Below, piece after piece: positions 50,460 through 59,430 of a DNA stretch of 64,000 bases. The translations under genes and the position numbers were made by a program. The stretch lies in the NCBI RefSeq assembly GCF_034259205.1, contig NZ_CP139487.1, positions 3,410,001 to 3,474,000 of the forward strand. The letters are read 5' to 3'. The notes under the pieces were generated by a model. The model saw nothing but the letters and a program-made list of their open reading frames with translations. It was not told the origin of the DNA and ran no database searches. Source of the DNA: Peredibacter starrii. Lineage in GTDB: Bacteria > Bdellovibrionota > Bacteriovoracia > Bacteriovoracales > Bacteriovoracaceae. Positions within the stretch are counted from its first letter, which is position 1. Every line of letters begins with the position of its first letter.

Positions 50460-52664
50460 TCAAGGTCTAAAGACTTCCCAGATGGCAAGTGGCCCACTAG
50501 TAGACATCCCACCACTAATCAAAATGTAACCGGAATTGAGAAATGTCGCCGTATGTTGGTAGCGAGGAAATTTAAGAGTCGGACCTGCAGTCCAGACACC
50601 AGTTTGAGGATCAAAAAATTCCGTTTGGTTTAAAGCTGCAGAGGCTCCATCCATCCCACCCAATACCATGACCCTTCCATCTGGAAGAGCTAGAGCAGTA
50701 TGATAATTTCTAGCGTGGGCCATAGGTGCGCTCAGAGTCCATGTGTTGGTCGCAGGATCAAAAATCTCAGCACTATTTAAATAACCTGAATTACCCTGGC
50801 CACCTATAATCATGACTCGTCCATCATTCAATTTAACCATTTGAGCATAGACTCTTCCTTCAGTTAGAGTTCCTACAGCAGTCCAAGTGTCCATAGCTGG
50901 ATCATAAATTTCAGACGTATTTCGCATAGGGGCCATTGGAAAGGCCGCAGGATTATGGCCACCGGCCACTAAAACTTTGCCGTCATTCAGCTTCACCATG
51001 GAATGTACGGCCCTCGCTTCATTCATAGATGCAGCAGGAGACCAAGTATTCGTAGTTGGATTATAAATTTCAGTAGTGGCCAAACGAGTTGAGGCCGCAT
51101 TTGAACCACCAGCAATTAAAACTCGTCCATCATTCAAGAGCACAGCAGTTGAGCTAAGTCTTTCTGTTGAGAGGTCTGGTATTTGAGTCCAAGATTCATT
51201 AGTGGGATTGAAAATAAAGGCCGTTTTGAGTAAACCACCATCATTCTGACCGGCAGTAACAAGAACTCTGCCGTCATTCAATTTTACGCTGACAGGTCCT
51301 ATACGTTTATGGCCAATCGCCGTACTGGGCCTAAAGTTTCCCATGAGAGATACATTTACGTCTTGAGTGTACATCAGAGTTTCAGGTACGTAACCGAGGC
51401 CTTGCCCCCCAATATGAACAACTCTCCCATCGTTCAATTTAGTTGAACTGAAAAAAACTCTTTCAGAAAAAGGAAGATTATAAATTTCCCATGAGTTGTC
51501 TGCTGGATCAAAAATCACCGAATCTCTTAGTACCGCCGTGGTGGCCCCACCGGAAAAAAGAATTCTTCCATCGCCCATTAGTACTGAGCTGTGATAGAGC
51601 CGTTTTCCACTATCATGAAGAATGAATGTCCAAAGATTTGTATCAGGATCAAAAACTTCAACGTGATCGGTTAGATTACTATTAACATTCATTCCGCCAA
51701 ACAAATACACTTTTCCATTCAATCCTTTCTCTAGCGTAAACTCAATTCTCTCTACGCTAATTTGTCCGGCGGTGGTCCATGCATCTAAAATGGGATCATA
51801 AATTGCACTTGTATTACTGGCCATGCCGTAAGCGTATCCCCCCACTACTAGGAACTTACCATTATCGAGAGCAACCATTCTATGGCCCGCTCGAGAATCC
51901 AACATGGGCGAGAGAAAAGTCCAGGCACCAGTTAGAGGATCAAATACTTCAACACTACTGAGTGGAGTTCCAGTACTATCAGCACCGCCAGTTACAAACA
52001 CTCGACCGTCACTTAAAATTCCGATGTCGTGACCTTCACGCTCAGTATTTAAATTTCCAGTCGCAGACCATGATCCTGTCACGGGATCATAGATCTCAAC
52101 CGAATTAAGAATGCCAGCTCCATTATTACCACCTGTGGCCAGAACTCTTCCGTCCTGTAATTTAATGATGGCGGTATTTGTACGGGCAGAACTCATTGCA
52201 CCTGTCAGTGCCCAAGTCTCTGTCGCCGGATCAAAAAGCTCACAAGAACTAATTGGTGCACTTGAAACATCAGTTCCACCAACAGCGAGGACCTGACCTG
52301 AATTAAGAAGCAATGATTTATGCCACATCCTTCCAATAATAGTTCCAGCGATGACTCTGTTTTTCCCTGCTGCAACGTCGAAAAGTTCTGAAAAAAGAGC
52401 GGCATTAAATCCTGTGGATCCACCGGCAACTAAAATGTTTCCATTGTTCAGTTTAGTCGTCGTATGAAGTCCTCGGCCTGCAACTAGGCCTTCTACCAGA
52501 ATTGGCACCCAGGTGTTCTGCGGAATAACTAATGGAGCATTACCGGTTCCTCCCCCATTATTGGTAGCAATCTTTCCATCAGCTAGATCGATATTAATTT
52601 GCTGAAAGTTGCAGGAAACCTGCAGTGAGAGGAGGAACAAGAATAGGGACAAAGGCCTGTTCAT
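50460..52664 (-). CDS. Secreted lipoprotein of Kelch repeats (beta-propeller)
   Basis: 734 residues. Signal peptide ends near LQVSC (Cys18, unusual Gln at -3). From about 60 the protein is made of some 12-14 Kelch-type repeats of about 47 residues, each like LxDGRVLVxGG ... Y(D/N)PxTxxWxxxGxMxxxRxxH (for example LNDGRVLVTAGQND, ATEIYNPTTNTWS). This forms one or two beta propellers for binding, surface-located. No enzyme domain. Monocistronic with its own 5' region. The many similar repeats could vary by recombination. Confidence 0.88.
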   Translation of the reverse strand: MNRPLSLFLFLLSLQVSCNFQQINIDLADGKIATNNGGGTGNAPLVIPQNTWVPILVEGLVAGRGLHTTTKLNNGNILVAGGSTGFNAALFSELFDVAAGKNRVIAGTIIGRMWHKSLLLNSGQVLAVGGTDVSSAPISSCELFDPATETWALTGAMSSARTNTAIIKLQDGRVLATGGNNGAGILNSVEIYDPVTGSWSATGNLNTEREGHDIGILSDGRVFVTGGADSTGTPLSSVEVFDPLTGAWTFLSPMLDSRAGHRMVALDNGKFLVVGGYAYGMASNTSAIYDPILDAWTTAGQISVERIEFTLEKGLNGKVYLFGGMNVNSNLTDHVEVFDPDTNLWTFILHDSGKRLYHSSVLMGDGRILFSGGATTAVLRDSVIFDPADNSWEIYNLPFSERVFFSSTKLNDGRVVHIGGQGLGYVPETLMYTQDVNVSLMGNFRPSTAIGHKRIGPVSVKLNDGRVLVTAGQNDGGLLKTAFIFNPTNESWTQIPDLSTERLSSTAVLLNDGRVLIAGGSNAASTRLATTEIYNPTTNTWSPAASMNEARAVHSMVKLNDGKVLVAGGHNPAAFPMAPMRNTSEIYDPAMDTWTAVGTLTEGRVYAQMVKLNDGRVMIIGGQGNSGYLNSAEIFDPATNTWTLSAPMAHARNYHTALALPDGRVMVLGGMDGASAALNQTEFFDPQTGVWTAGPTLKFPRYQHTATFLNSGYILISGGMSTSGPLAIWEVFRP

Positions 52665-52781
52665 GACTTACTTTTCGACGTAAATCAGTCAGGCTTTAAA
52701 GAAACCTTAACGCCTTTAGTCCATATTAAGATGGAGCAGCTAACTCTTAATAACTTCGGAAGTGTCTAAACCTTAAACAGC

Positions 52782-54209
52782 TTAACCAGTGATTATTCCT
52801 TCTGCTTTTAGGAGCTCGTAAGCAGAGTCAGAACAATACACATTCGGAACAAAGTTAAACTTCGTTTGAAGATCACTGATGATTGAGTTCTCAACATCTC
52901 CTAAAAGTCTCACGTCACCATTATCCATAAGAATCTTGGCCGGATCTCTTTCAAGCAGAAGATTATCGAAGGTCTTAGACTTCACAAGCTTCTTGCGAGA
53001 CTTAACGAAGATGATATTTTTCTTAGGAAGATCTTCAACGATCCAGTCTTGATCAGTGCCTTTCTTCTTCAGAATTTCTTTGATCTCTTCGATTTTGGCT
53101 TCCGCTTTCTTCACGATCTTCTCATAAACTTGATCTTCATCTTGAGAAAGAATTCGTTGTTTAAACTCTTCACACTTCACAGTACGAGGGGCCTTACCAA
53201 ATAGAAGGCTGAAAGCAAGGTCCTTGATGCGAGGATTCTTATCGAACTCACCACTTGTGTAATAGTGGTGAACCTGATTCATGAAATACTGATCATTAAA
53301 TGTATAGAACTTGTCCGGATCATTCGCAATGAAGTCCATCAGCTGAGAGTAAGTATAGATCTTGCCCTTCTCCAGCATGTAGAACGTCAGTTCTTCAGCG
53401 ATAGCATCGAAGCGAGCACCTCGAGCTGAACGCACCACTTGCGAGTACCAGGCGAATCTCGCCATCAAGAAATCTTCAACAGCGTGAAGAGCATTATGGT
53501 GAATCGCCACGATTTCTTGTCCATTAACTTCAGCAACGCGGAAGTGATGAAGAAGATAATCACGGTCATAAGTCCCGTACTTAATGCCAGAATAATGAGC
53601 ATCACGAAGAAGATAATCCATTCGGTCGCAATCCACTTCAGAGTGAAGAATCTGGTTTGCAAGAACGTTCGGATCAATCCCTTTCACAAGATTAGAAATC
53701 TTCTGAGGATCAAGGCGATACTTTTTCAGGATATAAGTGATCCCACGTGGGTAATCAGTGTTCTTGATGATGTATGAACCCAAGTGCTCGTGATCATCCG
53801 GGTGGCCCTTACCATTTTTCTCATGGGTCGTTTCACCGTAACGGATGTAGGCCATCTCAGTTGTATGCGAGAACATAAATGTCCCCAGATCATGCAAGAG
53901 GGCCGCAAGACGAATACTTTGATGAAAGGCCTTTTCTGGCGATTGAATCTTATCATCGAAGAGATCAGACTCAGGCACTGCCTTCCCTAGCCTTTGAAGA
54001 ATCTTGTGAGCATTGAACATCACGCCAATTGAGTGGCCATAACGAGAATGCTCGGCTCCAGGGAACGTATAGAACGTGAAACCCAATTGCTTAATCCAAC
54101 GAAGACGCTGGTAGAAAGGAGTGTGGATGATTTCCCATTCAAGATTTGTTAAGTGAATAAAGCCGTAAAGAGGATCAAAAACGATTTTGGTTTTTAGCGA
54201 TACTTCCAT
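52782..54209 (-). CDS. HD-domain phosphohydrolase (SAMHD1/dGTPase-like, COG1078)
   Basis: 475 residues. N-terminal IVFDPLYGFIHLTNLEW and PFYQRLRWIKQLGFTF are typical of the YwfO/COG1078 family. HD motif: His in EHSRYGHSIG near 54-57, LAALLHDLGTFMFSH near 98-108 (HD pair), and SEVDCDRMDYLLRDAHYSG near 190 (Asp). Members hydrolyse dNTPs to nucleosides plus triphosphate. An extra C-terminal region (380-475) is charged. It follows the small gene and terminator at 54227. Confidence 0.88.
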   Translation of the reverse strand: MEVSLKTKIVFDPLYGFIHLTNLEWEIIHTPFYQRLRWIKQLGFTFYTFPGAEHSRYGHSIGVMFNAHKILQRLGKAVPESDLFDDKIQSPEKAFHQSIRLAALLHDLGTFMFSHTTEMAYIRYGETTHEKNGKGHPDDHEHLGSYIIKNTDYPRGITYILKKYRLDPQKISNLVKGIDPNVLANQILHSEVDCDRMDYLLRDAHYSGIKYGTYDRDYLLHHFRVAEVNGQEIVAIHHNALHAVEDFLMARFAWYSQVVRSARGARFDAIAEELTFYMLEKGKIYTYSQLMDFIANDPDKFYTFNDQYFMNQVHHYYTSGEFDKNPRIKDLAFSLLFGKAPRTVKCEEFKQRILSQDEDQVYEKIVKKAEAKIEEIKEILKKKGTDQDWIVEDLPKKNIIFVKSRKKLVKSKTFDNLLLERDPAKILMDNGDVRLLGDVENSIISDLQTKFNFVPNVYCSDSAYELLKAEGIITG

Positions 54210-54226
54210 GTGGTCCCAAAATAAAG

Positions 54227-54250
54227 AAGGGCCCCATTCTTAGGGCCCTT
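54227..54250 (-). terminator. Terminator after the 69-residue gene
   Basis: aagggccc (54227-54234) and gggccctt (54243-54250), perfect 8-bp arms; on the minus strand a T-rich run (cttctttatttt) follows. It sits between the small gene and the HD hydrolase. Confidence 0.75.
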
Positions 54251-54262
54251 GTTAGAAATTTT

Positions 54263-54472
54263 TTACTGAAGAGTCTTAGAGCGTTTGCCTTTGCGAACTT
54301 TGGCAACTTTGCTGATGGCGTATTCCATCAACATGAAAGCTTCACGGCGAAGTCCATTGTCATGGATGTAGCGGTAGAAGTTTTCGATATCACCGTTTGA
54401 GCGGAAGTTTTTGATCGTCATTACTTCTGGTGCTGCTCCGGCTTTTTCATCTGTATTTGTTGTTTTAGACAT
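54263..54472 (-). CDS. Small conserved-looking basic protein (69 aa)
   Basis: 69 residues; helical middle (NFRSNGDIENFYRYIHDNGL, then REAFMLMEYAISKV) and a basic tail (KVRKGKRSKTLQ). AGGAG at 7 nt and a terminator make it a credible gene. No motif assigned; could be nucleic-acid binding because of the tail. It lies 55 nt downstream of the regulator gene, perhaps on its transcript. Confidence 0.65.
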   Translation of the reverse strand: MSKTTNTDEKAGAAPEVMTIKNFRSNGDIENFYRYIHDNGLRREAFMLMEYAISKVAKVRKGKRSKTLQ

Positions 54473-54527
54473 ATATGGCTCCTAGTCGTGTTATTTTACT
54501 TTTTTCTCTCTAACTCTTCAATTTTTT

Positions 54528-56015
54528 TTATTGTTCACGAGCTTCGATTAGGCCGTAGCTGTGAAGTTTGTTGTAAAGAGTTTTCACTGTAATTCCAAGA
54601 GCTTTAGCTGCACGTGTTTTATTCCCACCTAAATGATCAAGAGTGTCAATGATGTGCTTCTTCTCAAGATCAAACAGAGTGAACTCAACATATTTAGCAG
54701 GAGCTTCAACTTTCTCAACTTTTACTTCTACAGCGAACTCAGGAAGGTGTGAAGCTTCGATGTATTGGCCGTCAGTTAGGATATAAGTGCGCTCCATAAT
54801 GTTTTTAAGTTCGTGTGCATTTCCTGGCCAGAAGTAAGAAGTTAGCTTCTCAATTGCACCAGAAGTTAGAACTTTCTTCTCAGCTTTACCAGAGTTAAGG
54901 AAGTGCTCGGCCATGACTTTGATATCGTCGTGACGCTCTTTCAGAGAAGGGATCTTAAGAGCTACAGTGTTAAGTCTGTAGAAAAGTTCTTCTTTGAATG
55001 AACCAGCTTCAACAAGATCTTTTAGAGATACTTTTGAAGTTGCGATAAGACGTACGTTAAGAGCAATTTTTTCTTCAGTATCAACCGCGATCATTTCACC
55101 AGCAACTAGAGCTCTAAGAAGCTTAGTTTGGATATATTGAGAAGTTGAACCGATATCGTCGATGATAAGAGTACCACCGTTAGCTTGAACCATCAGACCT
55201 TTAGAAGAGAAGATCTCACGGTCAAGTTGTACTTCATTGAAAGCACCACAAGATGCTACAACTACTCCACCTTTACGGCCTGACCAAGTGTGGATTTTAC
55301 GAGCTAGAATCTTCTTACCAACACCGTGGTTACCTTCTAGAAGAACCGGGAAATCCTGACCAGCTACTTTCTTAGCAGTCTGTACGATTTCAAGGAAGTT
55401 CTTAGAAAGACCAATCATTTGTGAGTTATCTTCAAGACCTTTTGTAACCTGGATTTCAACACGGTTAGAAAGTTCTTTTTCTTTAGCTTCGATTTTGCAC
55501 ATTAGCTCACGGTTAAGGTTTTTCGCCATAAGGTAAAGGTGCATGTTACGGATCGGAGACTGAAGTTGAGCAAGGATATCGTTAAGGATTACGATTTCGC
55601 CTTCACCAAAGTTACGATCTTTTTTAGTAGATTGAACGTTGATTGTACCGATTACTGAACCTTCAACCATGATTGGCATACAAAGCTCAGCTTCAACAGC
55701 GTCGTCACGTAGACCAGTAGAAGCGATAGGATCACGCTTTACTGAGTTAGAGTAGTAAGCTCTTTTCATACGAGCTACATATCCAGAAAGACCTTGGCCT
55801 TTGTTTAAAAGTTTTGCAGAAGAAAGTGCGTGACCATTTTCTGATACAAGACGAGTACAACCATCTGAAAGAACTTCGAAACCAAGAACTTTGTGCTCGT
55901 TCATTACGTCTTGAACGAAACCAGAAAGCTTTGAGAAAAATACTACTTCATCTAGGTTTGAAAGAAGAACTGTCGAAAGAGTAGCAAGTTCGTTTTGGAT
56001 TGAAGCTGTTTTCAT
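54528..56015 (-). CDS. GAF-AAA+-Fis regulator resembling sigma-54 activators but lacking the GAFTGA loop
   Basis: 495 residues. GAF domain about 25-160 (ELCMPIMVEGSVIGTINVQS); AAA+ domain 200-425 with Walker A GNHGVGKK at 228-235, Walker B GGTLIIDDI at 280-288 (second acidic residue Asp not Glu), arginine finger region FKEELFYRLN and WPGNAHELKN; Fis-type HTH 454-489 (LDHLGGNKTRAAKALGIT). The ELFGHEKGAFTGA segment normally between Walker A and B is deleted (EIFSSKGLMVQANGGT). Without it sigma-54 cannot be remodelled, so it may act as a repressor or on sigma-70. Its promoter is sigma-70-like. Confidence 0.85.
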   Translation of the reverse strand: MKTASIQNELATLSTVLLSNLDEVVFFSKLSGFVQDVMNEHKVLGFEVLSDGCTRLVSENGHALSSAKLLNKGQGLSGYVARMKRAYYSNSVKRDPIASTGLRDDAVEAELCMPIMVEGSVIGTINVQSTKKDRNFGEGEIVILNDILAQLQSPIRNMHLYLMAKNLNRELMCKIEAKEKELSNRVEIQVTKGLEDNSQMIGLSKNFLEIVQTAKKVAGQDFPVLLEGNHGVGKKILARKIHTWSGRKGGVVVASCGAFNEVQLDREIFSSKGLMVQANGGTLIIDDIGSTSQYIQTKLLRALVAGEMIAVDTEEKIALNVRLIATSKVSLKDLVEAGSFKEELFYRLNTVALKIPSLKERHDDIKVMAEHFLNSGKAEKKVLTSGAIEKLTSYFWPGNAHELKNIMERTYILTDGQYIEASHLPEFAVEVKVEKVEAPAKYVEFTLFDLEKKHIIDTLDHLGGNKTRAAKALGITVKTLYNKLHSYGLIEAREQ

Positions 56016-56079
56016 GTTGATCCCCTTTACACTTATTATCTAATTTCGTTTAAAAATTACACAGTGCGTTGATAGGGAG

Positions 56080-56108
56080 ATATTACAGGCTGCCTGAAAA
56101 ATTTACAA
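56080..56108 (-). promoter_or_regulatory. Sigma-70-type promoter with palindromic spacer for the GAF-AAA+-Fis gene
   Basis: On the minus strand TTGTAA (complement of 56103-56108), 17-nt spacer, TAATAT (complement of 56080-56085). The spacer begins with the palindrome caggc-t-gcctg (56086-56096), a possible autoregulatory operator. The leader to the ATG at 56015 is about 58 nt. Confidence 0.55.
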
Positions 56109-56157
56109 GACTATTTTGCTGCAGTGTTTAAAAAATCTTCAAATTTTCTAGTAAATT

Positions 56158-57504
56158 CTATAGGTTAGTCCACTGAGGAGAGAAACAGCGGCCGAAATCC
56201 TGGGTTAATTGGCCCAAAATCTCACCTTCTCTGTTCATAATGTATATATCTTGGACGGCCTTGCGGTTAACTACGCGTTTAGATGTAAAGATAATGAACT
56301 CTCCATCTCCTGAGTAGCTAGGCTCTTCATTTGATCCGAAGTTCTTAGTTAGACGAACTAAGTTATTACCATCGGCCCCAATACGATAAAGATCAAATCC
56401 ATTGTCCACCCATGAAGTGAACGCGATCTCTTTACCATCTGGTGAGAAACGAGGAGCAGCGTTGAATTGACCTACGAACGATACACGCTTCACACTCTTC
56501 TCTGTATCAGAAGGATCCATGGTATAGACGTGAGCGCGGCCAGGACGATTAGAAAGGAAGGCCATCATCTTACCATCACGAGTAATAGATGGATCTACAT
56601 CATCACCATAATGAGAAGTAACCTTCTTCATGGCGCCAGTTGCAGTATTCATTTCGTAGATATCAGCATTACCGCTATACGAAAGAGTTAGGTAGATAAG
56701 ACCTTCATTAGCACTGAAAATCGCTCCAGAGTTGATTCCTGGGCGCTCAGAGATGGTCGTCATCTTTTTTGTTTTAAGGTCAAACATCTTAAGATCAATG
56801 TTTTTAATCATGCGAACTTTGTTGCGAGAAAGATCTTTTTTAGCAGCAATTAAAGAGAACATCACCTTAGAGTTGTCCGGAGAAATCGCCGGTGATATCA
56901 CTACGGAATTGAAGTTCGTAAGCTTATCTACACGACGGCCATCGAAGTCCATAATATAAAGTTCTTTCTCAATGTCTCTGCCCTTAGTTGTACGGTCAGA
57001 AACGAAAACGATCTTTGAATTAAAGATTGATGCCTTACCCGTGATTGAACGGTAGATGGCGTCTGAAATTTGGTGACCCATGCTTCTTAGTTCGCTCGGG
57101 GCCACTCTCCAGCTTTTTGAAAGAAGCTCTTTATTAGTAAGGACAGACCACACTTTTACCTTCGCTTCAACACCAGCACCGGCGTTGCCCATTTCCGTTG
57201 CCACGAAATAAGTCACACCACCGGCCTTCCACTTTTCTACGTCCGGAAAGTTATAGCTCTTCTTCCCTTTGTCCGAATAATCAACTGTGTTGAATTTATG
57301 CTTATAGAAAATGAAGTCATTTCTTAGAACTTCTGTAAGCTCTGAAGCAAGACGCTTCTGATCCCCAGTAAGGTTATTGAACTCAGGATCATCAATTACA
57401 AGTTTATCCTTATCTTGTTCGGCCGCGCCCACTGCGATCACTGCATCTTGAGCAAACACAGAAACCTGGAACAACACTACGAATAGAGCAATAATAAGTT
57501 TCAT
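56158..57504 (-). CDS. tolB: Tol-Pal translocation protein TolB
   Basis: Periplasmic beta-propeller of the Tol-Pal system. 448 residues with signal peptide (1-18), N-terminal TolB domain (20-150: ASELTEVLRNDFIFYKHKFN), and five or six WD40-like/PD40 repeats (YIMDFDGRRVDKLT, SPAISPDNSKVMF, APRFSPDGKEIAFTS). No pal gene follows in the window; 142 bp separate it from the regulator. Last gene of the operon. Confidence 0.93.
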   Translation of the reverse strand: MKLIIALFVVLFQVSVFAQDAVIAVGAAEQDKDKLVIDDPEFNNLTGDQKRLASELTEVLRNDFIFYKHKFNTVDYSDKGKKSYNFPDVEKWKAGGVTYFVATEMGNAGAGVEAKVKVWSVLTNKELLSKSWRVAPSELRSMGHQISDAIYRSITGKASIFNSKIVFVSDRTTKGRDIEKELYIMDFDGRRVDKLTNFNSVVISPAISPDNSKVMFSLIAAKKDLSRNKVRMIKNIDLKMFDLKTKKMTTISERPGINSGAIFSANEGLIYLTLSYSGNADIYEMNTATGAMKKVTSHYGDDVDPSITRDGKMMAFLSNRPGRAHVYTMDPSDTEKSVKRVSFVGQFNAAPRFSPDGKEIAFTSWVDNGFDLYRIGADGNNLVRLTKNFGSNEEPSYSGDGEFIIFTSKRVVNRKAVQDIYIMNREGEILGQLTQDFGRCFSPQWTNL

Positions 57505-57512
57505 ATAAACCT

Positions 57513-58295
57513 CTATAAAGGGAATCCTAAGATAATTCCTGAATTAGTTAAACGAGCTCCCACTTCAGCGCTTGGCTGAGGGAATGAAGCGTCTCGAATC
57601 GCCTTCTCTGCACGACTGTCAAACTCGGGAGTTCCAGATGACTCCTGGAGTTCGAGTTTTAAGAGTTTGCCGGCCGGAGAAAGATAAATTTTGATACGAC
57701 AACGAAGATCTTTTTCCATTAAGTAACTAGGTAGTTTCCAGAATGGACGAATGATACCGGGAAGATTCTGAACGTAGGCCGAAAACTCTGAGTTCTGCTC
57801 GTCAGTGTAATCACCAACTAGTGCTGAACCTTTTGAAAGACGGTTACCTTCAATAATAAGAGAATCAAGGTTCTTATCACCAGTGGCCGCTGCAGCACCC
57901 TTTTTCTGGGCCTTGGCAGTTACCTTCTTGCTGGAGTAATCGCTCAACATGTTTAAGAAGTTGGCCTTTTTCTTTTTGTCCTGCTCCTGAATCACCAGAT
58001 CATCTTTCTTGATCACATCTTCAGTCTCAGGCTTAGTTTCTTCTTTAACACCTTTAGCAACTTCAGGTTGTTTCTCAATAATAGGTTCTGCCTGCATCTT
58101 CTTCAGTTCTTGAACCGTGAATTTTGGCATGCCTACGACATCAACACGCACTGAAGAACGGATGACTTCAACATCACCGTTTTTCCAAACTTTCGAAATG
58201 AGCTCGCCACCTGCAAAACAAAGCAGGAACAAGGCGCTGTGGGCACCAAGCGAGATCAGAAAGTTTTTATTAAAATCATCAGTCTTGGAGAACAT
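57513..58295 (-). CDS. tolA: TolA-like protein with TonB-type C-terminal domain
   Basis: 260 residues: TM anchor near 13-30 (LISLGAHSALFLLCFAGG), a charged spacer (60-125, Lys/Glu-rich), and a C-terminal domain (170-260) with YLMEKDLRCRIKIYLSPAGK, SSGTPEFDSRAEKAIRDASF and PQPS, the TonB/TolA pattern. Spans the periplasm and links TolQR to TolB/Pal. Shorter than E. coli TolA (421). Overlaps tolR by one nt; tolB follows after 8 nt. Confidence 0.82.
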   Translation of the reverse strand: MFSKTDDFNKNFLISLGAHSALFLLCFAGGELISKVWKNGDVEVIRSSVRVDVVGMPKFTVQELKKMQAEPIIEKQPEVAKGVKEETKPETEDVIKKDDLVIQEQDKKKKANFLNMLSDYSSKKVTAKAQKKGAAAATGDKNLDSLIIEGNRLSKGSALVGDYTDEQNSEFSAYVQNLPGIIRPFWKLPSYLMEKDLRCRIKIYLSPAGKLLKLELQESSGTPEFDSRAEKAIRDASFPQPSAEVGARLTNSGIILGFPL

Positions 58296-58717
58296 TATTC
58301 TTTACTCTTCTCCACTTCAGTCACGAGAGCGATGTTACTTACGCCGGCCTTTTTAAGGTTGGCGATAAGCTTTGCAACTTTTTCATAACGAAGGCTGTAA
58401 TCAGCACGGAGATAAACCACTTCTGTTTTACTTTCTTTTAGCTGTTTCAAAATCGCTGGTACCAGGTCTTTTGAAGCAACTGAGTTTTTACCAATGAAGA
58501 ATTGCTCGGCCTCAGTGATGGAAAGAATCACAAGCTCCGGACGAAGACCCACGTTGTTCACTTTTTGAGTCTTAGGAAGTTTTAGATCAATTCCGCTGAA
58601 GAGCATTGGTGCAGTGACCATAAAGATCACCAGGAGCACCAGCATCACGTCCACAAGTGGAGTAACGTTAATGTCTGAAACAGGTCCTTTTTTACCAGAC
58701 CCCATGTTCATACCCAT
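58295..58717 (-). CDS. tolR: TolR/ExbD-family motor protein
   Basis: 140 residues. One TM helix near 23-43 with the proton-path aspartate Asp23 in DINVTPLVDVMLVLLVIF, the same position as E. coli TolR. Periplasmic C-terminal domain with a TolR-type ending. Works with TolQ as a proton-driven motor. Three nt follow tolQ. Confidence 0.92.
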   Translation of the reverse strand: MGMNMGSGKKGPVSDINVTPLVDVMLVLLVIFMVTAPMLFSGIDLKLPKTQKVNNVGLRPELVILSITEAEQFFIGKNSVASKDLVPAILKQLKESKTEVVYLRADYSLRYEKVAKLIANLKKAGVSNIALVTEVEKSKE

Positions 58718-58720
58718 GGA

Positions 58721-59419
58721 TTAGTCCTTCTTAATCAGGATCGTACGCTCAATCAGGTTAAGGAAGTCTTGTGAGAAAGATTCCATCTGAGAATTGATGC
58801 GAGCAATTTGATTGTTGAATAGGTTGAAGAAACATACTGCCGGGATAGCGGCAGCAAGACCTACAGCTGTTGCAACAAGTGCTTCCGCGATACCAGGAGC
58901 AACCGCTTCAATACTACCGCCACCCTGAGATAGACCAGAGAAAGCGTCGATGATCCCCCACACTGTTCCAAATAGTCCAATGAATGGAGTGATTGAACCG
59001 ATTGAAGCAAGAGTTGAAACTCTTAGATCCATTTTTTCGTTAGCAGAGTTGTAACCAGTTTTAAGAGCTCGCTCCAGAGACTGGAAGCCGTGATCAGCAA
59101 AGTACTGAGCAAGATTGTTCTTACCCGCATTGCTTAATTTTTCGCTTACTTTATTAAGCTCATCGAAACCACGACGAAACATAAGACTCATTGTTGAATC
59201 ATGGTTCTCATTCGCTTCACGATTAATTTCAGTGATTGAGTTCGTCTTCTTGAAGAAGTCATTGAACTTATCATTGGCCTCAGTTACGGCCTTAAGCTCT
59301 TTGTACTTCTGCCAGATGATGGTCCATGAAAGCACAGACGAAAGGATAAGAAGAAGAAGAACGAATTTAACGACAAGGCCAGAGTCCCAAAGGATTTGCC
59401 AAATGTTTAAGCCATGCAT
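58721..59419 (-). CDS. tolQ: TolQ/ExbB-family motor protein
   Basis: 232 residues, three TM helices: 14-36, and a pair near 135-155 and 170-195 (IGSITPFIGLFGTVWGIIDAF, IAEALVATAVGLAAAIPAV). Between them is the cytosolic domain. Hallmark G(L/F)FGTVxG and AVGLAAAIPA. Energises TolA. It heads the tol gene block within the larger operon, 11 nt after the upstream membrane protein gene. Confidence 0.93.
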   Translation of the reverse strand: MHGLNIWQILWDSGLVVKFVLLLLILSSVLSWTIIWQKYKELKAVTEANDKFNDFFKKTNSITEINREANENHDSTMSLMFRRGFDELNKVSEKLSNAGKNNLAQYFADHGFQSLERALKTGYNSANEKMDLRVSTLASIGSITPFIGLFGTVWGIIDAFSGLSQGGGSIEAVAPGIAEALVATAVGLAAAIPAVCFFNLFNNQIARINSQMESFSQDFLNLIERTILIKKD

Positions 59420-59430
59420 GTTTTAAAACC

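Noticed and set aside
50388-50633. Plus-strand 81-codon open frame
   Set aside because: Largely antisense to the Kelch gene end; no Shine-Dalgarno and no protein-like pattern.
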